Positions 53,138 to 60,595 of a stretch of 64,000 nt of DNA are shown in pieces. The stretch comes from Solwaraspora sp. WMMD791 (lineage in GTDB: Bacteria; Actinomycetota; Actinomycetes; Mycobacteriales; Micromonosporaceae). Below the pieces are notes generated by a model. The model was given only the letters and a program-made list of their open reading frames with translations. It was not told where the DNA came from and searched no databases. Every line of letters begins with the position of its first letter. Positions within the stretch are counted from its first letter, which is position 1. The translations under genes and the position numbers were made by a program. Location of the stretch: contig NZ_CP120737.1 in assembly GCF_029581195.1 (NCBI RefSeq), forward strand, positions 2,356,001 to 2,420,000, in the 5' to 3' direction.

Positions 53138-53215
53138 AGGGACGGTTCTGGCCCGCGCATCGTTGCGCCGGCCGGCCGTCCCGGCCGTGCTCGACGATCA
53201 GGGAAGGACACTGCG

Positions 53216-53245
53216 ATGTACTGGTCCAAGCGCACCATCCGGTAA
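53216..53245 (+). CDS. Possible nine-residue leader peptide
   Basis: GGGAAGGA stands seven bases before an ATG that opens MYWSKRTIR followed by TAA. The ribosome-binding site is better than that of many genes in this window, but the frame is tiny and there is no further support. It could be a leader peptide of the downstream P-type ATPase transcript or chance. Confidence 0.25.
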   Translation: MYWSKRTIR

Positions 53246-53450
53246 CTGGCCGACCCCGCCGAACCGTGCCACCGTCGCGGCCCGACGCCGCGGCGACGAC
53301 CGACGCCGCCACCATTCACCGGTGGCGTCGGCTGGATACGTTCAGGCGGCGGGTGACCGGACGGGGCCCCGGTCACCCGCCCAGCTGCCCGACACCACCG
53401 GGCGTCGTTGACATCGTGACGGCGACGACCCGACCCGGTGTGAGGTGGCG

Positions 53451-55343
53451 ATGCGTGAGTCCCTGCCGACGAGGCGCGGTTCCTGGTGGATCCGCTGGCG
53501 GGACTGGATTCCGCTGGGCGCGCTGACCATCGTGGTGCTCGCCGGTGGGCTGGCGCAGCTGACCGGTCACCGCACCCTCGCCGACGCCACCTGGGCGACG
53601 ACGACGCTCGCCGCGCTGGTGGTAGCGCTACGCTGGACCGTCCAGTCGGTACGACGGCGACGCATCGGCGTCGACGTGATCGCCGTACTGGCGCTGATCG
53701 GTGCGCTGCTGGCCGGTGAGCCACTGGCCGGCGCGGTGGTGGCGCTGATGCTGGCCTCCGGGCACACCCTGGAGACGTACGCGCAGCGGCGGGCCCACCG
53801 GGACCTGCAGGCGCTCGTGGCACACGCACCCCGTACCGCGCGCCGACGGGCCGCCGACGGCACCGTGGACGTCGTCGCCGTCGACGACGTCGCCGCCGGC
53901 GACCAGCTCGTCGTCGGCCCCGGCGAGGTGGTGCCGGTCGACGGCGTCGCCGAGGATCCGGCCACCTGCGACGAATCGGTGGTGACCGGCGAGTCGCAGC
54001 CGGTGCAGCGGGCCGCCGGGGACCGGATCGCCAGCGGCGTGGTCAACGCCGGCTCCGCGTTCGGCCTGCGGGCCGTCGAAACGGCGAAGGACAGTACGTA
54101 CGCCGGGATCGTGCGGATGGCCGCCGAAGCCGGTGCCGGCAAGGCCCCCACGGTCCGCCTCGCCGACCGGTACGCCGCCGCCTTCGTTCCGTTCACCCTG
54201 GCGCTGGCCGGCGCCGGCTGGATCGTCTCCGGCGAGTTCGTCCGCGCCGTCGCGGTACTGGTCGTCGCCACTCCCTGCCCACTGCTGCTGGCCACCCCGA
54301 TCGCGGTCGTCGCCGGGCTGTCCCGCGCCGCCCGCCGAGGCGTCCTGGTCCGCGACGGCGGCGCGCTGGAGCAGCTCGGCCACGCCCGTACCCTGCTGGT
54401 CGACAAGACCGGCACGTTGACCACCGGCCGGCCGGAGACCGCCGACGTCGTCACCGGCTCCGACGGCGGTGACGCGGCCGAGCTGCTGCGCCTGGCGGCC
54501 TCGGTCGAGCAGCTCTCCCCGCACATCCTGGCCGGCGCGGTGGTCCGCGCGGCACGCGAACGCGGCCTGCGGCTCGTCGCCCCGACCGAGGTGACCGAGG
54601 ATCCCGGCCGGGGCGTACAGGGCCGGGTCGACGGCCGGACGGTACGGGTCGGCCAGCCCGACGACCCGCTGCCGGACTGGGCCGGCGCGGTCCGGGACCG
54701 GGCCGAAGCCGACGGGCTCTCGACGGTGTGGATCACCGTCGACGATGTACCCACCGGAGTGGTTCTGCTGCGCGACCCGGTGCGACCCGACGCGGCCGAC
54801 ACGGTCAGCCGGCTGCGGCAGGCCGGCTTCACCCGGCTGGTCATGCTCACCGGCGACCGGCCGGAGGTCGCCCGGCAGGTCGCCGCGCGGGTCGGGGTCG
54901 ACGACGTCGTGGCACGCTGTTCGCCGCAGGAGAAGACCACCCGGGTACGCGAGGAGTCCGCCCACGCGGTCACCGTGATGGTCGGCGACGGGGTCAACGA
55001 CGCACCGGCACTGGCCGCCGCCGACGTCGGAGTCGCGGTCGGCGGGACCGGGGCGAGCGCGGCGGCCGGGGTCGCCGACGCCGTGCTCGCCGTCGACGAG
55101 TTGGGCCGGCTGGCCGACGCGGTCGACATCGCCCGCCGGTCCCGGCGGATCGCCGTGCAGAGCGCCGCCGTCGGCATGGGCCTGGCCGTGGTGGCGATGG
55201 TGGTCGCCGCGTTCGGCCTGCTGCCGCCGGTGGCCGGCGCGTTCACCCAGGAAGGCATCGACGTCGCGGTGATCCTCAACGCGCTGCGCGCCCTGCGCCC
55301 CGGCCGCCGCCGATCCAGCACGCCGTCACCTGGCATGCCGTGA
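53451..55343 (+). CDS. P1B-type heavy-metal-transporting ATPase
   Basis: A 630-residue P-type ATPase with GAGGTG before the ATG at 53451 (GTG 53445 possible). The order is: two N-terminal helix pairs, actuator loop with DESVVTGESQPV, membrane metal site VVATPCPLLLATPIAVV, phosphorylation site LLVDKTGTLTTG, then MLTGDRPEV and MVGDGVNDAPALAAADVGVA. No N-terminal metal-binding HMA or His-rich domain is present. The SEHPLA motif of P1B enzymes reads SPHILAG, so His358 is followed by Ile rather than Pro. The metal cannot be predicted; CPC-type sites move Cu, Zn, Cd or related ions. Confidence 0.9.
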   Translation: MRESLPTRRGSWWIRWRDWIPLGALTIVVLAGGLAQLTGHRTLADATWATTTLAALVVALRWTVQSVRRRRIGVDVIAVLALIGALLAGEPLAGAVVALMLASGHTLETYAQRRAHRDLQALVAHAPRTARRRAADGTVDVVAVDDVAAGDQLVVGPGEVVPVDGVAEDPATCDESVVTGESQPVQRAAGDRIASGVVNAGSAFGLRAVETAKDSTYAGIVRMAAEAGAGKAPTVRLADRYAAAFVPFTLALAGAGWIVSGEFVRAVAVLVVATPCPLLLATPIAVVAGLSRAARRGVLVRDGGALEQLGHARTLLVDKTGTLTTGRPETADVVTGSDGGDAAELLRLAASVEQLSPHILAGAVVRAARERGLRLVAPTEVTEDPGRGVQGRVDGRTVRVGQPDDPLPDWAGAVRDRAEADGLSTVWITVDDVPTGVVLLRDPVRPDAADTVSRLRQAGFTRLVMLTGDRPEVARQVAARVGVDDVVARCSPQEKTTRVREESAHAVTVMVGDGVNDAPALAAADVGVAVGGTGASAAAGVADAVLAVDELGRLADAVDIARRSRRIAVQSAAVGMGLAVVAMVVAAFGLLPPVAGAFTQEGIDVAVILNALRALRPGRRRSSTPSPGMP

Positions 55344-55367
55344 CCCAGGTCGGGCGGTGATCCCGGA

Positions 55368-55910
55368 TCAGGCCGCCAGCAGGTCAGACAGCGCCGCCAT
55401 GTGCGGCACCCGATCCCGGTGCTGCCGGGCCTGCAGCACCAGATTGGCCACCACGAGTGACGGGTCGACCTGCGGCACACTGATTCCGAGGTGCCGACCG
55501 ACCCAGGGGGCGACCTCGCTCCACCGGTAGAACAGCGTGCCGTCGCGGGCCGGATTGACCGGCGGCGGGAACCCGCCTGGGCCACGTTCACCCGTGACGT
55601 AACGGCGGATCGATTCCCGGCTCTGCCCGACCCGCTGCGCGATGTCCGCCAGCGTCACCAGGTCCTGGTCGATCAGCCGCAGCGCGGTGAGGCCGACCGA
55701 CTCGACGGCCCGGACCGCTGTCGCGATCGCATCCGCGATGGTGGCCGCATCCCGGTCGAACTCCGCGACGGGGAGTCCGCCGTCGACGCCGAAGGCCGCG
55801 TCGTCACATCCGGCGGCGAACAGGGCGTCGATCTCGTCGTCGGTCGGACTTCGATCGAGCACGAGGGTGAAGGTATATAGGTGGTGGGACATGGACGTAG
55901 TGCGGTTCAT
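55368..55910 (-). CDS. HTH DNA-binding protein, 180 aa
   Basis: A 180-residue protein from the ATG at 55910, behind GGAGG. The N-terminal 80 residues form an alpha/beta domain (LYTFTLVLDRSPTDDEIDAL). From about residue 90 a winged-helix/excisionase-like HTH follows: LVTLADIAQRVGQSRESIRRY, then GGFPPPVNPARDGTLFYRW, where a Pro-rich wing and a Trp recall MerR/Xis-type domains. It is a widespread actinobacterial DNA-binding family without a known role. It converges on the P-type ATPase gene and is divergent from the next gene. Confidence 0.78.
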   Translation of the reverse strand: MNRTTSMSHHLYTFTLVLDRSPTDDEIDALFAAGCDDAAFGVDGGLPVAEFDRDAATIADAIATAVRAVESVGLTALRLIDQDLVTLADIAQRVGQSRESIRRYVTGERGPGGFPPPVNPARDGTLFYRWSEVAPWVGRHLGISVPQVDPSLVVANLVLQARQHRDRVPHMAALSDLLAA

Positions 55911-56004
55911 AGGGGTGCCTCCGGGGGTGGGTGTCCTGCAGCCTAGCGAACGGCGGTGCACTTTTGCACCAGCGTCGGCGATCGATCGGCTGGCGCGGCG
56001 GCGG

Positions 56005-56010
56005 TAGCCT
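56005..56010 (+). promoter_or_regulatory. -10 box, near-leaderless (56019 gene)
   Basis: TAGCCT stands eight bases before the GTG at 56019 and there is no clear ribosome-binding site. Confidence 0.4.
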
Positions 56011-56018
56011 CGGGGCGC

Positions 56019-57311
56019 GTGGACGCCGACGCGATCATGTCACTGCTGAGCAGGGTGTACGCCCCAGCCAACAGCTACGTCGACGACGCCGGGCGGCACT
56101 CCCACCGCGTACCGTCGACGATCCCGGCGCACGCGCTGGCCGCGCTCGCCGCAAACGGCCTCGCCCCGAACACCTTCCGCCGGTTCGACCACGACGACGC
56201 GGTCACCGGCCTGCGCCGGCTGGCTGCCGCCGTACCGGAGCGGGCTGCGGCTGACGCGTTCGTCGCCGGGCTGGGCAGCGCGTCGCCGCGTTGGCGGGCG
56301 GTGCTGCCGGCGTGGGCACTCGGCACCACGGTGCCGGCGCATCCGGGCCCGACCGACGGCCGCCGCTGCGACATCTGTTTCCTGACCGCCGACACGATTC
56401 TCGACACCACCCTGGCCTGGTGGCAGCGGGCCAGGTCCGGGGCGCCGCTGCCCGGCGACGTCTGCGGCTACCTGCTGGCACTGGAGTCGGCCACCCCGCC
56501 GCTGCCGGCGCCGCAGCCGTACGACGTCTGGGTGCTGCACGAGATCCTCGACGTGATCCGGTCGCTGCCGGCGACGACCCGGGCCAGCGGGGCGGCGCAG
56601 GCACTGCGGGCCGCCGGGCTGCTGCCCGGAGCCGACAAGTGGACCTACCGGTCGCTGCTGGAGGATCTCGCCTTCGTCGGGGTGCTGCAGACCCCGGAGC
56701 ATCCGGGGATGCTGACCGCGTTCACCACCGCCCGGCAGCGCGACCAGCGGCCCAGCGTACGGGTCGAGGTGGACGCGCCGCTGGCGTTCTGGCGGGCCGC
56801 CGACGGGGTGACCGAGCCGCTGGTGCAGCGGCTCTTCGGGCACCTGCCCAGGCCGGCGGAGCGGCCATCCGCACCAGCTACCGCCGCACCGGCACGGCGG
56901 GCACGGCCCGGCACCCGGACGGCGCCGCTGCCGGCCGCGCTGCGCGGCGAGCCCCGCGCCGGTGACCTGTACGCCGTACGCTGCCGTGAGGACGCCTGGG
57001 TGCTGGCGTACTGCCATCGGATCGACGACCGGGGCGGCCGCCGCTACGGCCTGGTCGAGTACCTCGACGGGGTTTTCACCGCGCAGCCGACCGCCGCCGA
57101 TGTGGACGCCACGGTCGACCGGCGGTTGCGCGGCCGTGGGCCGGACCGCTGGCAGATGTGGGCGTCACGGTTGGACGCCACCACCGGCGTACGCCGCATC
57201 GCCCGCGACGTCGCCGCTCCCGCCGATGACCGGCCCGCTCCAGATCGGATCGGCAGCGGTGCGGCGAAGGACCTCGCGCATCTGGCATCGTGGTGCTTCC
57301 CGGACATGTGA
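56019..57311 (+). CDS. Unrecognised 430-residue protein
   Basis: A 430-residue protein, VDADAIMSLLSRVYAPANSY from GTG 56019; ATG 56037 is an alternative. The N-terminal half is helical (IPAHALAALAANGLAPNTFRRFD) and contains DGRRCDICFLTADTILDTTL, a Cys pair that could bind metal. The middle (KWTYRSLLEDLAFVGVLQTP) looks like a winged helix. An Arg/Ala/Pro linker precedes a C-terminal beta-rich domain (GDLYAVRCREDAWVLAYCHRIDDRGGRRYGLVEYLDG). There is no membrane segment or signal. I do not recognise the family; the C-terminal part may be an SH3-like or interaction fold. The lipoprotein gene follows 16 bp later. Confidence 0.72.
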   Translation: MDADAIMSLLSRVYAPANSYVDDAGRHSHRVPSTIPAHALAALAANGLAPNTFRRFDHDDAVTGLRRLAAAVPERAAADAFVAGLGSASPRWRAVLPAWALGTTVPAHPGPTDGRRCDICFLTADTILDTTLAWWQRARSGAPLPGDVCGYLLALESATPPLPAPQPYDVWVLHEILDVIRSLPATTRASGAAQALRAAGLLPGADKWTYRSLLEDLAFVGVLQTPEHPGMLTAFTTARQRDQRPSVRVEVDAPLAFWRAADGVTEPLVQRLFGHLPRPAERPSAPATAAPARRARPGTRTAPLPAALRGEPRAGDLYAVRCREDAWVLAYCHRIDDRGGRRYGLVEYLDGVFTAQPTAADVDATVDRRLRGRGPDRWQMWASRLDATTGVRRIARDVAAPADDRPAPDRIGSGAAKDLAHLASWCFPDM

Positions 57312-57327
57312 CTGGATGGAGCATCCC

Positions 57328-57930
57328 GTGCGTGTGACCCGTACCGTTGTCGCGACCTGCCTGATCCCTGCGGCGCTCGCGCTCGCCGCCTGTGGTGACC
57401 CCGAGTCCGGGGCGCAGCCGCCGACCGGCGGGCCGCCGACCGCTGCCAGCGCCGACCCGACCGACGCCGGCTCCGACGCCCCCGGCGACGGCGGTACGGC
57501 GGCCTGCGCCAGCGCGGACCTCTCCGTCGACGTGACAATCCAGGACGCTGGGCTGGCCCTGCTGGCGCTGACCAACTCCTCGTCGACGCCGTGCCAGGTC
57601 GACGGATGGGCAACGCTGGCGTTCGAGCGGGCCGACCGCAGCCCGGTGGAGGTCGACCAGGAGCAGGTGGAGCAGCCGGGGCCGCCGCTGGCAACCGAGT
57701 TGGATCCGGGCGAGTCGGCGTTCGCCGGGGTCAAGTGGGCCACCTGCGAACCGGCGTTGCCCGACTGCGCGGTGGTGACCACGGTCCTGGTCGGTGCCCC
57801 CGGCGACAACGCCACGGTGGTGGCCCGGGTCATCGGCATCGACGGCAACGAGTCCGTCGGCGAGCTGCCGGTCGCCGACGTGCAGATCGGCTCGATCCAG
57901 CCGTCCACTCAGGGCGTCGTGGCCTGGTAG
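57328..57930 (+). CDS. DUF4232-like lipoprotein
   Basis: A 200-residue lipoprotein. GTG 57328 is preferred because GGAG stands six bases upstream; ATG 57316 is possible. The signal MRVTRTVVATCLIPAALALAAC ends at the lipobox Cys22, followed by a Pro/Ala/Gly/Asp linker. The mature domain (ADLSVDVTIQDAGLALLALTNSSSTPCQVDGWATLAF) matches DUF4232, a secreted beta-sandwich common in actinobacterial lipoproteins. Four Cys could form two disulfides. It is probably cotranscribed with the preceding gene. The function is unknown. Confidence 0.85.
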   Translation: MRVTRTVVATCLIPAALALAACGDPESGAQPPTGGPPTAASADPTDAGSDAPGDGGTAACASADLSVDVTIQDAGLALLALTNSSSTPCQVDGWATLAFERADRSPVEVDQEQVEQPGPPLATELDPGESAFAGVKWATCEPALPDCAVVTTVLVGAPGDNATVVARVIGIDGNESVGELPVADVQIGSIQPSTQGVVAW

Positions 57931-57937
57931 GCCGAGC

Positions 57938-58225
57938 TCAGGACCCTGCTCCCCGCTGACGCACGCGGATCGCGTCGCGGGAGGCGGTCACCGTGCGGCG
58001 CAGTTCGTCGAGGTCGACGTCGACCAGCTGCCCGGCCGCCTCACGGATCCGGCCGGCCACCACGACGGCGTCGATGTTGCGGGCGTCGGCACCGAGGACC
58101 AGGGTGCCGACCGCGTCGTTGAGCGGCATCGTGTTGACGTCGCCGGCACCGCCTGCCGCGATGTGCAGGCCGGGGCCGACCGCGACGATCACGTCGCCGC
58201 CGAGCAGCAGGTCGGCCGCCTCGAC
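57938..58225 (-). pseudogene. C-terminal remnant of an amidohydrolase
   Basis: About 95 codons matching the end of MTA/SAH-deaminase-type amidohydrolases: ADLLLGGDVIVAVGPG, DVNTMPLNDAVGTLVLGADA, RNIDAVVVAGRI and AGQLVDVDLDELRRTVTASR. The catalytic barrel upstream is missing; the sequence changes abruptly near 58216 to coding remnants on the other strand. There is no start signal. It reads as the tail of a gene whose 5' part was deleted. Confidence 0.65.
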
Positions 58226-58630
58226 CTGCTGGCCGGCAACCCGCTGGCGGACGCGTTCTACGCCGACTTCACCGAGCCGGACAACATCGTCCGGATGACC
58301 TTCCTCGATCCGGCCGGGTCCACCTTCTCGCCGACTGGCAGCGCGCCGCGCACGCCTGCGTGGCGATCTCCGGCTCGCGCTGGGCCACGACCCACAGGAC
58401 CGGCGGGTGCACGAGCTGGTCGAGGAGGTGAGCGCGGCCAGCCCGGAGTTCCGCCGGCTGTGGCAGCGCAACGACGTACGGGGCAAGACCCACGAGGCGC
58501 AGACGTTCCGGCACGGCTCGGTCGGCGAGTTGACGTTGACGTACCACGTCTTCGACGTGCGGGGTGCCGCTGGTCAGCAGCTGATCGTGTGTTGCTCGGC
58601 AGCCTGGCCGTGAGCAACTGGTTGTCGTGA
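58205..58630 (+). pseudogene. Broken MmyB-like regulator (ligand-binding domain)
   Basis: Homology to the MmyB/MLTR domain of HTH regulators is spread over three frames: VGRLDLLAGNPLADAFYADF and NIVRMTFLDPAG in one, then RLALGHDPQDRRVHELVEEV, SPEFRRLWQRNDVRGKTHEA, QTFRHGSVGELTLTYHVFDV and GQQLIV in another, and finally LLGSLAVSN. At least two frameshifts, an internal deletion after QLIV, and loss of the whole HTH domain make it non-functional. It ends where the next gene begins (TGATG). Confidence 0.8.
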
Positions 58631-59370
58631 TGGACGACGATCAGGTGCAGCACTGGCAGGACCATCGCGCCGCCGGCAACACCGTCGTGCTGCGGGCCGA
58701 CCGGCGCAAGCTCGACGAAACCTGGCGGCGCAACGACTGGTACGTCGGCAGCGCCGCAGTCGCACTCGTGACCGTCGGCAGCACCAACCTCGCTCTGACC
58801 CTCACCGGCCTCGGCCGGGCCACCACGTTCCTGCTGCTCAGTGTGCTGCTGTTGATTCTGGTCGGCGTCCTCGGGCTCGGGCTGTTCATGCGCCGACGGG
58901 TGCGCCGCTACCGCACCGCCGGGGATCGGTTCATCAGCGTCGACAGCGCCGGGATCACCCTGGCCGGCGTACCCACAGTGCCATGGGACGGCATGCTCGG
59001 CGTACTCGTCTCGCAGGATCCGCCGCCGCAGCACACCAGCCGCTACCGGCGCTGGGTGCACGAGATGACGTTCCGGGCAGGTGGGTCGCGTACGGTCATG
59101 GTGGTCGGCATCCGCGAACCACGCCGCTACCGCGACGCCGCTACCGGCTCGCTGCGCAGCTGCGTCAACTCCTCCGGTGGGCGGTTCGGCATGTTGATGG
59201 TCGAACCCGACGTGGCCCTCGACCAGCAGACCATGGTGCGGTTACGGGAGGCGCTGCAAGCTGGCGCGACAGTGGCCGGCGTACCCTTCGAGACCACACA
59301 GGACGCGCGTCGGGTCGGATCCGCCACGTACGCCATGCTGCAGGGCAACCGCCTCGAACCTGCCCCGTGA
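58630..59370 (+). CDS. Two-helix membrane protein of unknown function
   Basis: A 246-residue protein from ATG 58630; GTG 58627 is one codon upstream. It has an N-terminal cytosolic segment (QDHRAAGNTVVLRADRRKLDETWRRN), two membrane helices (VGSAAVALVTVGSTNLALTL and TTFLLLSVLLLILVGVLGLG), then a basic turn and a PH-like or YcxB-like soluble domain (DRFISVDSAGITLAGVPTVPWDGMLGVLVSQ). The family is uncertain. Its start overlaps the end of the decayed regulator, suggesting that it once followed that gene closely. Confidence 0.7.
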   Translation: MDDDQVQHWQDHRAAGNTVVLRADRRKLDETWRRNDWYVGSAAVALVTVGSTNLALTLTGLGRATTFLLLSVLLLILVGVLGLGLFMRRRVRRYRTAGDRFISVDSAGITLAGVPTVPWDGMLGVLVSQDPPPQHTSRYRRWVHEMTFRAGGSRTVMVVGIREPRRYRDAATGSLRSCVNSSGGRFGMLMVEPDVALDQQTMVRLREALQAGATVAGVPFETTQDARRVGSATYAMLQGNRLEPAP

Positions 59371-59394
59371 CGCCCGGCCGGGCCGATGGACCGG

Positions 59395-59625
59395 TCAGGT
59401 CGAGCGGCGCGGCGGCGGATGGCCGGTCGGCGGAAACCAGTCGATCAGGTTGGCGAGCGCGACCATGGCTTCGATGCCGTGCCCCTGTCGCCAGGCCCGG
59501 TCCGCGAGCTGGCACATGATCTCGTGGAACTCCCGCTCCCCTGGCGTGTAGTCGCCGGCCCAGCCGGCGGGTGGGCCGACCGGCCCGACCCACCCGCCGC
59601 TGCCACCGGCGTCGCTGGTGCTCAC
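59395..59625 (-). CDS. Small protein, 76 aa (small-gene cluster, 4th)
   Basis: A 76-residue protein with a Gly/Pro-rich N-terminus (GGSGGWVGPVGPPAGWAGDY) and a helical core (YTPGEREFHEIMCQLADRAWRQGHGIEAMVALANLIDWFPP). The GTG at 59625 overlaps the upstream stop codon by four bases (GTGA). There is no membrane segment. The function is unknown. It is the last of four tightly overlapping minus-strand genes. Confidence 0.68.
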   Translation of the reverse strand: MSTSDAGGSGGWVGPVGPPAGWAGDYTPGEREFHEIMCQLADRAWRQGHGIEAMVALANLIDWFPPTGHPPPRRST

Positions 59626-59870
59626 CGCTGTCTCCGACGGATCTGCCGTAGCCCGTCGCGTTGCACGAAGATCTCCCTCCGCTCGACGGCCGCACCGTCG
59701 CGGTCCAGCACGTAGCCGCCCAACCAGACCCAGCCGACGTAGGTCCAGCGTGTGTCGACGGCGATGACCCTGAACCGGAAACCCCGGTCACCGGCGAACT
59801 GGACGCTGGCGGCGGCCCCGATCAGCAGCACGTCACCCGGCTCAGGTGCCGGGGTCGATGTCGAGTTCAC
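59622..59870 (-). CDS. Small beta-rich protein, 82 aa (cluster, 3rd)
   Basis: An 82-residue protein, MNSTSTPAPEPGDVLLIGAA from GTG 59870, overlapping the upstream gene by 29 bases; a GTG at 59834 would reduce this. The core (FRFRVIAVDTRWTYVGWVWLGGYVLDRDGAAVERREIFVQRDGL) alternates hydrophobic and polar residues, as in a small beta-barrel. The C-terminus is basic. The function is unknown. Confidence 0.65.
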   Translation of the reverse strand: MNSTSTPAPEPGDVLLIGAAASVQFAGDRGFRFRVIAVDTRWTYVGWVWLGGYVLDRDGAAVERREIFVQRDGLRQIRRRQR

Positions 59871-60159
59871 CGACGTACGGCAGTCGGGCCTGATCGCTCT
59901 GCCATTCCCGCAACGCCTGCTTGAGCAGCGACAACTCGTCGACGAGTTGGGCGATGCTCTGATCGCGGCGGCGTAGCTCGGCGGCGACCTGGGCGACGTA
60001 CGCCGCGACGTGCCGTGGGTCGAGGCCCCGCCAGCGGGTGCGGAACCGCACCCGGGTCACCTGCTCGGCGGTCAGCGACACCGGTGCGACGTCCCCCTCG
60101 TACGTCTCGCCGTTGACGCTGACCATCGGCGGCCGGTGCCGGCCGGACGACCTGGTCAC
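59842..60159 (-). CDS. DivIVA-domain-like small protein, 105 aa (cluster, 2nd)
   Basis: A 105-residue protein from GTG 60159, chosen because GGAGAAG stands six bases upstream and the GTG overlaps the previous stop by four bases. The segment VRFRTRWRGLDPRHVAAYVAQVAAELRRRDQSIAQLVDELSLL has the F-x3-x-x-G-x-D-x3-V-x-x-Y/F pattern of DivIVA N-termini followed by a coiled coil. It probably oligomerises and may mark a membrane site; this is inferred from the motif. Confidence 0.7.
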   Translation of the reverse strand: MTRSSGRHRPPMVSVNGETYEGDVAPVSLTAEQVTRVRFRTRWRGLDPRHVAAYVAQVAAELRRRDQSIAQLVDELSLLKQALREWQSDQARLPYVGELDIDPGT

Positions 60160-60302
60160 AGCACTTCTCCGTCCGGTGGCGGCGGCGGGCCGGGCCAGGT
60201 CAACCGGCCGCACCACGGACACCATCTGACTTTCACTTTGAAGGCGAACAGTCCGGCCAGGAATCCCAGCAGGACCGCGCCGATCAGCGCACCGATTTCC
60301 AC
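60156..60302 (-). CDS. Single-helix membrane peptide with CPWC motif, 48 aa (cluster, 1st)
   Basis: A 48-residue protein beginning MEIGALIGAVLLGFLAGLFA (GTG 60302): one membrane helix, then FKVKVRWCPWCGRLTWPG with a CPWC pair and a Pro-rich tail. GTAGG stands five bases upstream, and its TGA overlaps the GTG of the next gene by four bases, which strongly supports it as real despite its size. The Cys pair could bind zinc or act in redox. It heads a cluster of four overlapping small genes. Confidence 0.7.
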   Translation of the reverse strand: MEIGALIGAVLLGFLAGLFAFKVKVRWCPWCGRLTWPGPPPPPDGEVL

Positions 60303-60320
60303 GAGGACCTACCCCCTCTT

Positions 60321-60376
60321 CAGGTGGGGGCGCCGGCCGGCCTCCTTGCCGCGACGCCGGCCGGCGCCCAGGTGGG
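60321..60376. repeat. 14-bp stem flanked by direct repeats CAGGTGGG
   Basis: GGGCGCCGGCCGGC (60328-60341) pairs perfectly with 60356-60369 around a 14-base loop. CAGGTGGG occurs at both edges (60321-60328 and 60369-60376) as a direct repeat. It lies 19 bp ahead of the small-gene cluster. It could be a terminator or the footprint of an excised element. Confidence 0.5.
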
Positions 60377-60440
60377 TGGGGATGTGCGAGGCGACGAGGC
60401 GGTACGCCGACTTCGGGTCTGCCGGCCCGGCTCTCGCAGC

Positions 60441-60477
60441 CAGAGACAGATTGACATCTCTGACGTACGGCTACAAG
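60441..60477 (+). promoter_or_regulatory. Promoter with operator for the XRE gene
   Basis: A consensus -35 TTGACA (60451-60456) sits in the spacer of a perfect inverted repeat CAGAGA-n10-TCTCTG (60441-60446, 60457-60462). TACAAG at 60472-60477 is a possible -10, although the 15-bp spacing is short. A regulator bound to the repeat would cover the -35, consistent with autoregulation by the XRE protein. Confidence 0.5.
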
Positions 60478-60595
60478 GCTTCAGTGTAAGTTTTCTCCCA
60501 GACGTCCGACAGTGTGGAGACAGGTCTTGAAAGTTGCGTGGATGAGAGGGAGACTGCCTTTCGGCCGATCCGAAGAGGATCCTGAGGAGGTCTAC

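Larger units (their letters stand above)
52979..53450. other. 472-bp regulatory gap between regulator and P-type ATPase genes
   Basis: No full-size gene fits this gap between divergent genes. It holds three 10-bp phased direct repeats (53041-53070), a 9-bp inverted repeat (53105-53137), a nine-codon reading frame with a strong ribosome-binding site (53216-53245), and a 7-bp hairpin CGCCACC-n7-GGTGGCG (53307-53327). Confidence 0.6.
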
